A program made the position numbers and the translations under genes. A stretch of DNA of 64,000 nt from Lachnoanaerobaculum sp. ICM7 (lineage in GTDB: Bacteria; Bacillota; Clostridia; Lachnospirales; Lachnospiraceae): assembly GCF_000287675.1 (NCBI RefSeq), contig NZ_ALJL01000038.1:1-64000 (forward strand). Reading direction: 5' to 3'. Shown piece by piece: positions 35,633-43,582 of this stretch (position 1 is its first letter; every line of letters starts with the position of its first letter). Under the pieces are notes generated by a model, which saw only the letters and a program-made list of their open reading frames with translations, was not told the origin of the DNA and ran no database searches.

Positions 35633-36724
35633 CTATACCCCCTCTATTAAACTATTTGTGCCTTCATTATTAAATACATTGATTTTTTCTGTTTGTAATT
35701 TTAAATATACAGTGCTGTCATTCGGTATTGCTTCCAGTGCATCCGAAGCTTGAATTACTTCTATTTCCTTACCGTTTTCAAGCTCTATAAAATAGTTTGT
35801 ATTGATGCCTAAAAAGACACTGCTCTTAACTACTCCTTTAATGCCATCTTTGTTATCCATGCTTAAGATAAATTCTTCCGGACGTATGGATACTTTGACA
35901 TCTTCCATGTTTGTACAATTTTTTGATAAATTTGTCATGGCAAAGAATGCATCAAAAATTTTTATTCCTTCTTCTGAATTATTTTTAATCACCTGACCGT
36001 CTAAGATATTGGATTGTCCGATAAAAGTTGCTACGAATGTATTTGACGGTCTTTGATAAATACGCTTAGGAGTATCGATTTGCTGAATAACTCCTCCGTT
36101 CATAACGGCTATTCTATCAGAAACTGCAAGTGCCTCTTCCTGATCATGTGTAACATAAACAGTTGTGATTCCGATTTGTTGTTGTATACGCTTTATTGCA
36201 TTTCTCATTTCGACTCTGAGTTTTGCATCCAAATTACTTAAAGGCTCATCCATTAACAGCACTTCCGGATGTATGACAATTGCTCTGGCAAGAGCAACTC
36301 TTTGCTGCTGCCCACCGGAGAGTTTTACAGGCATTCTGTCTTTTAAATGATCTATTTTAACAATTTTTAATATTTCATCTACTTTTTCATCGATTTCCTT
36401 CTTGCTCATTTTCTGACGCTTCAGACCGAAGGCAACATTATCCTTTACTGACATATGTGGGAAGATAGCATAATTTTGAAAAACCATACCCATATTTCTT
36501 TTATTGGTAGGTATATTGTTGATAAGCTTTTCATCAAGCTTGATTTCTCCGCCTTCAATAGAATTAAAACCGATAATCATTCGTAAAAGAGTTGTTTTTC
36601 CACAGCCTGATGGTCCGAGAAGTGTAAAAAACTCACCTTCTTTTATATTTAGTGATAAACCGTTTATAATTGTATCTTTTCCGAATCTTTTAACTACATT
36701 CTCAATATTTATTGCTACACTCAT
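35633..36724 (-). CDS. ABC importer ATP-binding subunit (FbpC/PotA-like)
   Basis: 363 aa. Walker A GPSGCGKTT (~residue 40), Q-loop VFQNYAIFPHMSV, signature LSGGQQQRVALARA, Walker B VLLMDEPLSNLDAKLR and switch His in VYVTHDQEEA. Residues ~240-363 form a TOBE-type regulatory domain (QSNILDGQV, VKVSIRPEEF). It drives import through the double permease encoded next. In iron transporters of this class the C-terminal domain can bind regulators. Confidence 0.95.
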   Translation of the reverse strand: MSVAINIENVVKRFGKDTIINGLSLNIKEGEFFTLLGPSGCGKTTLLRMIIGFNSIEGGEIKLDEKLINNIPTNKRNMGMVFQNYAIFPHMSVKDNVAFGLKRQKMSKKEIDEKVDEILKIVKIDHLKDRMPVKLSGGQQQRVALARAIVIHPEVLLMDEPLSNLDAKLRVEMRNAIKRIQQQIGITTVYVTHDQEEALAVSDRIAVMNGGVIQQIDTPKRIYQRPSNTFVATFIGQSNILDGQVIKNNSEEGIKIFDAFFAMTNLSKNCTNMEDVKVSIRPEEFILSMDNKDGIKGVVKSSVFLGINTNYFIELENGKEIEVIQASDALEAIPNDSTVYLKLQTEKINVFNNEGTNSLIEGV

Positions 36725-36747
36725 ATTTTTCTCCTAAATAAAGGTAA

Positions 36748-36798
36748 AAGGGCTTGATGCTTTTAGAGATAAAATTTTCCCTTACTGCAACAGCCCTT
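36748..36798 (-). promoter_or_regulatory. Stem-loop between binding-protein and ATPase genes
   Basis: AAGGGCT (36748-36754) and AGCCCTT (36792-36798) can pair across a 37-nt loop in the 127-nt gap downstream of the binding-protein gene. Such intercistronic structures usually protect the upstream message or reduce read-through, making the binding protein more abundant than the membrane parts. Confidence 0.5.
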
Positions 36799-36851
36799 CA
36801 ACCCACTTTTTGTTTTTATTAATTAATTTTGATATTTAATAAATTTGATCC

Positions 36852-37952
36852 TTAGTTCATTGAACTTTCGATATGCTCTGTGAACATTGTAGTGATTTCA
36901 GTCTTATGTTCAGCAACCCAGCCCTCATCATATTTATCAAATAACTTTATATCTGCTTGTGGCTTCATGTAATCAGCTAATTTCACATCTGCTCTTAATG
37001 GTCTAACAGTCAAATTCTGACCTACATAAGACTGTACTTGCTCAGACAACATAAAATCAACAAATTTTTTTGCATTTTCCGGATGCTTGCAATTTTTCAA
37101 AATCTGTACTGATTCTCCCGGGAAAATAGCTCCCTCTTTAGGGAATACAACCTCTACCGGAGCTCCGTCTTTTACATAGCTTGCAGCAGGATCTTCCCAA
37201 GTTAAACCTACAATATACTCACCTTCTGCAACTCCCTTATAAACCTGGCTGGAACTGTTGCACATCTTACCGTCTAAATTCTGTAAGAACTTATCAACAT
37301 AGGCCCATGACTCGTCAGAAAGCGGATCTTGATCTTTTCCCATTCCGTAGAGCATTGCCATCAATGATTGAAAAGCTGAACTTGAGTTAACAGGATCACC
37401 GAAAGCGATCTTTCCTTTAAGTTCAGGATTTAATAAGTCTGCAAATCCTTCAATCTTCATATCTCCGGCTAAATCTTTATTGACGATCATAACTGTAGGA
37501 TCGGCAAAGGCAGGAGTGAAATATCCTGTTGTGTTTCTTGCAGGTTCTATCATATTATCATTTTCTGATGACACATATTCCTCAAACAAATCTTTTGAAG
37601 AAGAGAGCATTGTTTGATCTGCAGCCCAGAATATATCTCCAAGCGGATTTTCTTTCTCTGACTGAGCTCTTTTTAACAATTCTCCGGTTCCTGCAACAAC
37701 AACTTCAACTTTAATGCCGGTTGCATTCTCAAATTCAGGAATCACGGCATTGTTAAGTGCTTCACTTCTTGCTGTATAAACAACCAGCACTTTCTCTTCT
37801 TGAGTGTCCTCAGATTTTTCGGCTGCCTTTGTTGTTTCGGTAGCCGAAGTTTCGCTTTTTTCTGTTTTTTCCTCAGGCTTACTGCCGGAGCAGGCCATGA
37901 GACCCAAAGACAGAACTGAACATAATAAAGCTGCTTTTAGTATCTTTTTCAT
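36852..37952 (-). CDS. Lipoprotein solute-binding protein of a Fe3+/hexose-phosphate-type importer
   Basis: 366 aa. A lipoprotein signal peptide ends LGLMAC (lipid-modified Cys21), followed by a Glu/Thr/Lys tether. The mature part (EEKVLVVYTARSEALNNAVI, then FENATGIKVEVVVAGTGEL, GDIFWAADQTML and AADP-like KDGAPVEVVFPKEG) matches the FbpA/AfuA/PotD-like family 1 binding proteins. The usual paired iron-binding Tyr of FbpA is not evident near the C-terminus (SEQVQSYVGQNLTVRPL has one Tyr). Thus a phosphorylated sugar, phosphonate or other anion is at least as likely as Fe3+. It is the first gene of the cluster and follows an AGGAGG site. Confidence 0.88.
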   Translation of the reverse strand: MKKILKAALLCSVLSLGLMACSGSKPEEKTEKSETSATETTKAAEKSEDTQEEKVLVVYTARSEALNNAVIPEFENATGIKVEVVVAGTGELLKRAQSEKENPLGDIFWAADQTMLSSSKDLFEEYVSSENDNMIEPARNTTGYFTPAFADPTVMIVNKDLAGDMKIEGFADLLNPELKGKIAFGDPVNSSSAFQSLMAMLYGMGKDQDPLSDESWAYVDKFLQNLDGKMCNSSSQVYKGVAEGEYIVGLTWEDPAASYVKDGAPVEVVFPKEGAIFPGESVQILKNCKHPENAKKFVDFMLSEQVQSYVGQNLTVRPLRADVKLADYMKPQADIKLFDKYDEGWVAEHKTEITTMFTEHIESSMN

Positions 37953-38045
37953 TCTTTTCCTCCTAAAAATTACGAACTATATGTTTGTTTATAGTTTAGC
38001 AGTTTTATATTAAAAATATAACCTATTTTAGACAAAAAAGGTGGA

Positions 38046-38076
38046 AAATAAAAAATCCACCCAAGCAAAGGTGGAT
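38046..38076 (-). terminator. Terminator of the Rrf2 regulator gene
   Basis: On the minus strand, ATCCACC (38070-38076 complement) pairs with GGTGGAT (38055-38061 complement), followed by a long T-run. A further GGTGGA at 38040-38045 offers alternative pairing. The remainder of 37953-38045 is AT-rich leader and promoter region of the binding-protein gene. Confidence 0.85.
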
Positions 38077-38154
38077 AGTAAATTTAAAAACTGTCAAGAC
38101 CTATAAAAATTTTTACAGTTATTAGTTTAAAATTATCAGATACAAGTTGATATG

Positions 38155-38574
38155 TTAAATCACAAAGTCATTTCCCGGATCCTCTACTATCAGATCGGCA
38201 ATGGAAATGTTGTCGAAATAATCGTTTATCATTTTTGAGAGTTTACTCCACATATCAATAGTACGGTATTCGCTTGTGCGATACATACTTTCGGTATCTT
38301 CATCATCAATCATTATATTTTCTTCTGCAATTCTAAGCACTTCCCCAACAGTGATATCGCTTGGATGTCCGGTTAGTTTGTAGCCGCCGCCTTTACCGCG
38401 TAGCCCTACAACAAGCTTATGCTTTACAAGAAGTTTTATTATACTTTCAAGGTATTTTTCTGAAATGTCCTGTCTTTTGGCAATATCTCGTAATGGTATA
38501 AAATCATCAGATTTATTCTCTGTTAAATCAATCATAACAAGGAGTGAGTATCGCCCTTTAGTTGAAATTTTCAT
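38155..38574 (-). CDS. Rrf2-family transcriptional regulator without cysteines
   Basis: 139 aa from ATG 38574, with AGGTGA upstream; MKISTKGRYSL is the standard family start. A winged helix-turn-helix (LRDIAKRQDISEKYLESIIKLL), the RGKGGGYKL wing and a DITVGEVLRIAE dimer helix are clear. IscR and NsrR members bind an Fe-S cluster through Cys in the loop after residue ~90, but this protein has no Cys at all, so it should sense in another way. CymR, the cysteine-metabolism repressor, is also cluster-free and is the closer analogy. A tandem repeat within its own promoter suggests autoregulation. Confidence 0.92.
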   Translation of the reverse strand: MKISTKGRYSLLVMIDLTENKSDDFIPLRDIAKRQDISEKYLESIIKLLVKHKLVVGLRGKGGGYKLTGHPSDITVGEVLRIAEENIMIDDEDTESMYRTSEYRTIDMWSKLSKMINDYFDNISIADLIVEDPGNDFVI

Positions 38575-38605
38575 ATGAGTCACCTACTTCTTAATTTATA
38601 ATCCT

Positions 38606-38634
38606 ATTATACAGGTAGGTAATAGGTAAATCAA
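38606..38634 (-). promoter_or_regulatory. Promoter of the Rrf2 gene with tandem direct repeat
   Basis: On the minus strand TTGATT (-35), 17-nt spacer, TATAAT (-10). The spacer contains TTACCTA twice in direct tandem, a likely binding site for the regulator itself. Confidence 0.7.
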
Positions 38635-38680
38635 GTAAATAATAAGACAGAAATGAAAATAGTGATGTAACAATTTATTT

Positions 38681-38956
38681 TTATCCTATATAAAGGTCTT
38701 TGTATTCGTCTTTGTTTTTCTCAAACCATTTTACCGCATATGAACATGTAGCCTTTATTTTTTTATTAGTTGACTTAGCATAGTCTATTACCTCAAGCAT
38801 AAGCTTGGCTGCAACGCCCTGACCGCGAAGAGAGTCATCCACAAATGTATGGTCAATAACTATTGTGTTATCATCCAAATTTGGGAAAGTAACCTCAGCA
38901 ATCATTTTACCGTTTTCATCATTCATATATATTCTGTTATCAGCTATATTAAACAT
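38681..38956 (-). CDS. Small GNAT-like N-acetyltransferase
   Basis: 91 aa from ATG 38956, which has GGAGGT 4 nt upstream; the frame extends further up without a ribosome site. HTFVDDSLRGQGVAAKLM holds the acetyl-CoA binding loop (R/Q-x-x-G-x-G/A in the form RGQGVA), then IKATCSYAVKWFEKN near the end. The short form is that of the YjdJ-like subgroup (PF14542), whose substrates are unknown. It is transcribed alone. Confidence 0.85.
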   Translation of the reverse strand: MFNIADNRIYMNDENGKMIAEVTFPNLDDNTIVIDHTFVDDSLRGQGVAAKLMLEVIDYAKSTNKKIKATCSYAVKWFEKNKDEYKDLYIG

Positions 38957-39095
38957 AGTACCTCCAATATTTTTATTATTTAAGTAAAGAGTAGCATGTG
39001 AGAGAGAAAAGTCAAGGGCTATTGAAAAACATAAATTTTTGTAGTATATTAAATGCAACAAGTGAGAAAAGATATTTAATCATAGTGTTACAAAC

Positions 39096-39129
39096 GAAAA
39101 AGCCACGAGTTGCAGCTCGTGGCTTTTTC
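39096..39129. terminator. Strong symmetrical terminator with no plus-strand gene before it
   Basis: A 14-bp perfect stem, GAAAAAGCCACGAG (39096-39109) with CTCGTGGCTTTTTC (39116-39129), A-run on one side and T-run on the other. No plus-strand gene leads into it. It may stop minus-strand transcripts coming from birA through the tRNA region, or end an unrecognised small RNA. Confidence 0.85.
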
Positions 39130-39130
39130 T

Positions 39131-39176
39131 ATTAAATGCCAGGTATCCAAATCATTAAATGCCGGGTATTCAAATC
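39131..39176 (+). repeat. Two tandem 23-bp direct repeats
   Basis: Units 39131-39153 and 39154-39176 begin ATTAAATGCC and end CAAATC, and differ at two positions (A/G, C/T). They fill the gap between the terminator at 39096 and the tRNA-Thr promoter. No function is known to me. Confidence 0.8.
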
Positions 39177-39179
39177 ATA

Positions 39180-39208
39180 TTGACAGCAATTTGTGTTTAT
39201 GCTACTAT
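39180..39208 (+). promoter_or_regulatory. tRNA-Thr promoter
   Basis: Perfect TTGACA (39180-39185), 17-nt spacer, TACTAT (39203-39208), ending 9 nt before the tRNA 5' end. Confidence 0.75.
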
Positions 39209-39217
39209 TACTTAGAT

Positions 39218-39290
39218 GCTGCTGTGGCACAGGTGGTAGCGCACCTCATTGGTAGTGAGGAGGTCACGGGTCCGAGTCCCGTCAGCAGCT
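39218..39290 (+). tRNA. tRNA-Thr (anticodon GGT)
   Basis: Acceptor GCTGCTG with CAGCAGC, D-arm with GGTGGTAGC, anticodon stem CCTCA/TGAGG with loop TTGGTAG (GGT, reads ACC/ACT), T-arm with GGTCCGAGTCC. CCA is not encoded. Confidence 0.95.
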
Positions 39291-39295
39291 TGAGT

Positions 39296-39326
39296 ATAAC
39301 CCTTGATTTTACAAGGGTTATTTTTT
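39296..39326 (+). terminator. tRNA-Thr terminator
   Basis: A 10-bp stem ATAACCCTTG (39296-39305) with CAAGGGTTAT (39312-39321) followed by T-run. Confidence 0.92.
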
Positions 39327-39393
39327 ATGTGTTGTATCTTGAGTTGTATGTCAACGATTTTTGCTTACAAAAAAGCAGTTTTCCCTGCTCATT

Positions 39394-40377
39394 TTATATA
39401 TAGCCATAGAGTCCACGTACACTGACTTCACCGCTGATAATTCTTTTTATTTTTCCTTCGGAATTTACAAGCAAAGCACCTGTTTCATCAATTCCAAGTG
39501 CGACGGCTTGATAACTACCTTTAGGGTCAAGAATCTTCACGTCTTTACCGATATTTGCCAAATGCTTTTCATAATTTTCTTTAAGTCCGCTCATATCCTC
39601 TGTTTTTAAAAAAGTATTAAAGTTCTTATAGAAGTGATATATAATACCTGCAATTAATTTAGCTCTGTCCATTAAAATACCTGTTTCAAGCAAAAGAGAT
39701 GATGCCATATCTTTTATATCATCAGGGAATTCCTTATTATTAACATTTATACCCATTCCCGAAATAATGTATTTTATACCGTCCATATCTGAGCTCATTT
39801 CCGTAAGTATACCTGATATTTTCTTTGAATTTATGACTATATCATTCGGCCATTTGATGGTGGCGCTTATAGGGTAAAGCTCTTCTATAGCATCACAAAT
39901 GGAGATGGCGGTTACCAGAGTGATCATAGAAGCCTTTTCTACAGCAATCTCAGGCTTTATACAAAGGCTCATAAAGATACCGATTCCGGCAGGTGAACTC
40001 CAACTTCTTCCCATTCTGCCTTTTCCCAAAGTTTGCATATCGGCTACTACAAGGAAGTCGGAATTTATCTTGTCTGCCATCAGTCGGGCATAGTTATTGG
40101 TGGAGTCGACTTCATCCAGATATATTATCTGTGGTGCATTGGAGAGTTTATAAGAACTTATATTTTGCTCTATTTCCACTTGATTTAGAATATTACTTTT
40201 TGCCAAAAGAAGATAGCCTTTGTTATTGACGGATTCTATATTGTAGCCTTCTTTTTTTAGTGCGGAAATAGCCTTCCATACGGCAGTCCTTGAGACACCT
40301 AGACTTTCTGAAATATCTTGACCGGATACATGAATGTTATTTGATAATAAGATTTTTAAAACTTCATTCTTTAACAT
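39394..40377 (-). CDS. birA: Bifunctional biotin-protein ligase / biotin operon repressor
   Basis: 327 aa. The N-terminal helix-turn-helix (residues ~1-60: VSGQDISESLGVSRTAVWKA, then GYNIESVNNKGYLL) makes this the class II, DNA-binding type. The ligase core has DEVDSTNNYA, the biotinoyl-AMP loop GKGRMGRSWSSPAG, and IKWPNDI with the catalytic Lys. The C-terminal SH3-like domain is present (VSVRGLYGYI end). It makes biotinoyl-AMP and attaches biotin to carboxylase carrier proteins, and as apo-repressor binding controls biotin genes. AGGAG precedes the ATG. A tRNA-Arg gene lies just upstream on the same strand. Confidence 0.96.
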   Translation of the reverse strand: MLKNEVLKILLSNNIHVSGQDISESLGVSRTAVWKAISALKKEGYNIESVNNKGYLLLAKSNILNQVEIEQNISSYKLSNAPQIIYLDEVDSTNNYARLMADKINSDFLVVADMQTLGKGRMGRSWSSPAGIGIFMSLCIKPEIAVEKASMITLVTAISICDAIEELYPISATIKWPNDIVINSKKISGILTEMSSDMDGIKYIISGMGINVNNKEFPDDIKDMASSLLLETGILMDRAKLIAGIIYHFYKNFNTFLKTEDMSGLKENYEKHLANIGKDVKILDPKGSYQAVALGIDETGALLVNSEGKIKRIISGEVSVRGLYGYI

Positions 40378-40407
40378 ATTTCTCCTTATATGTTGTATAA
40401 AAAATAA

Positions 40408-40480
40408 TGTATCAAGTGGGATTCGAACCCACAGTCTTCAGAGTCGGAGTCTGATGCGTTATCCAATACGCTATTGATAC
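40408..40480 (-). tRNA. tRNA-Arg (anticodon CCG)
   Basis: On the minus strand: acceptor GTATCAA with TTGATAC and discriminator A, D-arm AGCGTATTGGATAACGC, anticodon stem TCAGA/TCTGA with loop CTCCGAC (CCG, reads CGG), T-arm GTGGGTTCGAATCCCAC. A TATAAT-like -10 box lies at 40497-40502 (complement). CCA is not encoded. Confidence 0.95.
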
Positions 40481-40600
40481 AAACAAATATTACAAAATTA
40501 TATCATTTTTTATAATAAATTGATAGGTGCTTTTTGCAATAATATTTGATAAAATAATACCGGAATCAAAAGGTTATAAATTAATTATAAAGAGGCATTT

Positions 40601-41404
40601 ATGAGAAATAAAAAAATAATAACAGGAATAGGTATGATGGCAGTGATGATGGCGGTTGCTACGGGCTGCAGCAATACAAGCAAGGCAGTAAGCACTGAGG
40701 AGACCACAACAGTTGCCGAGTCTACCATGTCTGAAGAGGAAAGAGTATTATCGGATTATAAAACATATGGTATGCAAAAGGATCCGATTCCGGGAATTAT
40801 AGAGCTTGTGAAGGCTTATCAGTACGCAAAAGTAAATGCGGATGCCAGAAGAATGTACAATGTTTTTGGAAGAAGCGATGAGGACGGACTTGCGGATTTG
40901 CAGGCAAAACTTACAGATGAGGCAAAGGTATACGAATCATTTGATGATACTGTTACCTATGTAACAAAGGGATATGAGGATAATTCATATGTGGTATTTA
41001 TCAGTTCAAATGTAAAGTTCCATGATATTGATACAAAAGCACCGATGCTTACATGGGCATATGTAAAAGAAGAGCCTAAGGATGCTTTTTATATGGTAGA
41101 GACTGACAAGCTGACTGCTGAAGAGAGGCAGTATGTGGATGAGGTTTCCAAGTCGGAAGATATTATTGCTCTTGATGCACAGATGAGAAAAGACCTTGCA
41201 ACTGCAGTAACAAGTGATATACAGCTTGGAACACTTTATTCTATTTGGGTGCAAAATGCGTCTACAAATGAGAGCAGTGCTGCAGTGGAAACTTCAGAGC
41301 AACCTACAGAAACAACTGTAGAAGAAAGTACTGTAGAGAGTATTACAGAAACCGATAAAGAGGAAGCTAATGTGTCAATAGCCGAGACAAAGAGCGGAAA
41401 CTGA
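40601..41404 (+). CDS. Lipoprotein of unknown function with Ser/Thr/Glu-rich ends
   Basis: 267 aa. The lipoprotein signal ends AVATGC (lipid-modified Cys about residue 23). A Thr/Ser/Glu tether follows, then a folded-looking domain ~45-210 ([46 protein letters not shown] in part, [18 protein letters not shown]) and a ~50-residue acidic Thr/Ser/Glu tail. The domain resembles the small alpha/beta surface lipoproteins of Clostridia, but I cannot name a family. It should be anchored outside the membrane. queA starts 1 nt after the stop, so it may be expressed with it. Confidence 0.75.
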   Translation: MRNKKIITGIGMMAVMMAVATGCSNTSKAVSTEETTTVAESTMSEEERVLSDYKTYGMQKDPIPGIIELVKAYQYAKVNADARRMYNVFGRSDEDGLADLQAKLTDEAKVYESFDDTVTYVTKGYEDNSYVVFISSNVKFHDIDTKAPMLTWAYVKEEPKDAFYMVETDKLTAEERQYVDEVSKSEDIIALDAQMRKDLATAVTSDIQLGTLYSIWVQNASTNESSAAVETSEQPTETTVEESTVESITETDKEEANVSIAETKSGN

Positions 41405-41405
41405 T

Positions 41406-42431
41406 ATGGATGTAAGAGATTTTTGGTATGATCTGCCACAGGAACTTATAGCACAGGACCCTCTTGAAGACAGAGCATCTTCAAGGCTTTTGGTACTTGA
41501 TAAAGTAAGCGGAGATATCAGTCATAAGCATTTTTTTGATATTATAGATTATTTAAATGAAGGTGATTGCCTGGTACTTAATGAAACCAAGGTAATACCT
41601 GCAAGACTTATGGGTGTTAAAAAGGATACCGGAGCGGCGATAGAAATACTTCTTTTAAAGAGAAAGTCAAAGACCGCCTGGGAATGCCTTGTAAAGCCGG
41701 GGAAAAAATGTAAGGTCGGAGCGAAGATTGATTTCGGAGACGGATTACTTTTGGGAACAATAGTTGATATTGTGGAGGAAGGTAACAGGATCATAGAATT
41801 CGAGTTTGAAGGGATTTTTGAAGAGATCTTAGATAAGCTTGGAACTATGCCGCTTCCACCATATATTACACATGTGCTGAAGGACAAAAACCGATATCAG
41901 ACAGTATATGCAAAGAATGAGGGCTCTGCTGCGGCGCCTACAGCAGGTTTGCATTTTACAAAGGAGCTGCTTGACAAAATTGAGAAAAAGGGTATCAGAC
42001 TTGCAAAGGTTACTTTGCATGTGGGACTTGGTACTTTTAGACCTGTAAAGGTTACGGATGTAAATGAACATCATATGCATTCTGAGTTTTTCCAAATATC
42101 AAAAGAGGCTGCGGATATAATCAACAGCACAAGGGAAAATGGAAAAAGGGTTATCTGTGTGGGAACCACAAGTACCAGAACTATAGAAAGTGCGGCGGAT
42201 GAAAACGGACATCTTGAAGAAAAGTCGGGGTGGACAGATATTTTCATATATCCCGGATATAAGTTTAAGGTTTTGGATGCACTTATTACAAACTTCCATT
42301 TACCGGAGTCCACTTTGGTAATGCTTGTAAGTGCATTGGCAGGAAGAGAAAATATATTGCATGCCTATGAGGAGGCTGTAAAAGAGAAATACAGATTTTT
42401 CAGTTTTGGGGATGCGATGTTTATAAATTAA
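41406..42431 (+). CDS. queA: tRNA preQ1(34) S-adenosylmethionine ribosyltransferase-isomerase
   Basis: 341 aa, the family length. [20 protein letters not shown] at the start, [46 protein letters not shown] and [18 protein letters not shown] are QueA signatures. It moves the ribosyl part of SAM to preQ1 in tRNA, making epoxyqueuosine, the next-to-last step of queuosine synthesis. No tgt or queG is adjacent. Translation is coupled to the upstream lipoprotein gene (1-nt gap). Confidence 0.96.
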   Translation: MDVRDFWYDLPQELIAQDPLEDRASSRLLVLDKVSGDISHKHFFDIIDYLNEGDCLVLNETKVIPARLMGVKKDTGAAIEILLLKRKSKTAWECLVKPGKKCKVGAKIDFGDGLLLGTIVDIVEEGNRIIEFEFEGIFEEILDKLGTMPLPPYITHVLKDKNRYQTVYAKNEGSAAAPTAGLHFTKELLDKIEKKGIRLAKVTLHVGLGTFRPVKVTDVNEHHMHSEFFQISKEAADIINSTRENGKRVICVGTTSTRTIESAADENGHLEEKSGWTDIFIYPGYKFKVLDALITNFHLPESTLVMLVSALAGRENILHAYEEAVKEKYRFFSFGDAMFIN

Positions 42432-42454
42432 ATGTATTTTTAGAAAGGGTTTTT

Positions 42455-43048
42455 ATGAAGATGAGAAAAAGCATTGTGGCATTACTTGTTTTGTCGATGA
42501 TTATAGGACTTATGAGCTTTAGTGTATATGCCGCAACAGTAAGAAAGGTAACTACAAGCAATTACACACCGCAGCAGACTGAGCCTGCTACAAGAATCTA
42601 TGTAAGTAAGACAAGCAAGGAGCTTACACTTATAGCCGACAATAAGGTAATAGGTAAATGGCCATGTAGTCTTGGAGAGTTTTCAGCAAACGGAACAAAG
42701 CAAAAGCAGGGTGACAGAACAACTCCGAATGGCGATTACTATATCTGTGTAAGAAATGATAAGAGTGCATATCATTTATCTCTTGGACTTTCTTACCCTG
42801 ACAAGGCGGCAGCCGACAGAGGATTTGAACAGGGAATTATTACACAGGAAGAAAAGGATGCCATCTACACAGCTATTGATAAGAAGGTATGTCCTCCATG
42901 GAATACAGCACTTGGCGGTGCAATAATGATCCACGGAAATTATCAAAAAGGTGTACCTACAGCGGGTTGTGTGGCTGTAAGCAATGATGTAATGGATATT
43001 ATCTGGCCATATGGACAGCTTGGAATCAAGGTTTCGGTAGGACCATAA
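42455..43048 (+). CDS. Secreted L,D-transpeptidase (YkuD domain)
   Basis: 197 aa. A signal peptide ends near SVYAA (residue 27). A short linker precedes the YkuD domain (~45-197): ELTLIADNKVIGKWPCSLG, GDRTTPNGDYYICVR, and catalytic region IMIHGNYQKG (His160) with TAGCVAVSN (Cys172). The usual motif is S/T-H-G-C; here the residue before Gly-Cys is Ala, a variation seen in YafK-like members. These enzymes form 3-3 peptide cross-links or attach proteins to peptidoglycan. There is no LysM or other wall-binding domain. Confidence 0.9.
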   Translation: MKMRKSIVALLVLSMIIGLMSFSVYAATVRKVTTSNYTPQQTEPATRIYVSKTSKELTLIADNKVIGKWPCSLGEFSANGTKQKQGDRTTPNGDYYICVRNDKSAYHLSLGLSYPDKAAADRGFEQGIITQEEKDAIYTAIDKKVCPPWNTALGGAIMIHGNYQKGVPTAGCVAVSNDVMDIIWPYGQLGIKVSVGP

Positions 43049-43055
43049 AGATATA

Positions 43056-43092
43056 GGGCATGTTATAGGCTTTGTCTATAATATGCCTTTTT
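43056..43092 (+). terminator. Rho-independent terminator
   Basis: A 12-bp stem GGCATGTTATAG (43057-43068) with CTATAATATGCC (43076-43087), one G-T pair, then five T. The next gene starts 14 nt later, so it must rely on read-through or a promoter within this hairpin region. Confidence 0.88.
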
Positions 43093-43105
43093 AAATGGAG
43101 AGAAT

Positions 43106-43582
43106 GTGAATATTAGGAGAGCAAAATTCTCGGATATAAACAGGCTTCTTGAGATATATAAAACAGCAAGAGAATATATGAGAGCAACAGGCAATCCATA
43201 TCAGTGGAAGAATTCCTATCCAAGTAAAAAGCTTGTAAAAGACGATATAGAGAATAAAGCATGCTACGTAATTGAAAGAGAAGGTCATATTTTTGCATGT
43301 TTTACTTTTATGAAAGGCCGTGAAAAGAGCTATGAGCGTGATTTTTCATGTGGTAAAGACTATGGAATAATACATAGAGTGGCGAGTGATGGAAGTGAAA
43401 GAGGAATTGTAAGAGAAATAATAAATTTTACAAAGAAAGACGGACTGTTGAGAATAGATACTCATGAGGACAATATCACAATGCAAAGAGCATTGGAGAA
43501 TATAGGGTTTAAAAAGCTCGGTATTGTATATCTGCATGACGGAAGTCGCAGGATATTATATGAATTAAAGGAGGAGTTATGA
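43106..43582 (+). CDS. GNAT-family N-acetyltransferase
   Basis: 158 aa, GTG start at 43106 with GGAGAG 5 nt upstream; there is no in-frame ATG nearby. RRAKFSDINRLLEIYKTARE is the family's first strand and helix; YGIIHRVASDGSERGIVREI holds the acetyl-CoA region; LRIDTHEDNITMQRALENIG is the typical fourth-motif helix. The substrate is unknown. Together with the next gene (ATGA overlap) it forms a pair of acetyltransferases. Confidence 0.87.
   Translation: MNIRRAKFSDINRLLEIYKTAREYMRATGNPYQWKNSYPSKKLVKDDIENKACYVIEREGHIFACFTFMKGREKSYERDFSCGKDYGIIHRVASDGSERGIVREIINFTKKDGLLRIDTHEDNITMQRALENIGFKKLGIVYLHDGSRRILYELKEEL

Noticed and set aside
38957-39217. Integrase attachment site or mobile element near tRNA-Thr
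   Set aside because: No integrase, no copy of the tRNA 3' end nearby, and the 23-bp repeats do not match the tRNA sequence.
41236-41439. Minus-strand open frames over the lipoprotein and queA genes
   Set aside because: They lie antisense to well-supported genes, show no ribosome site and no domain.
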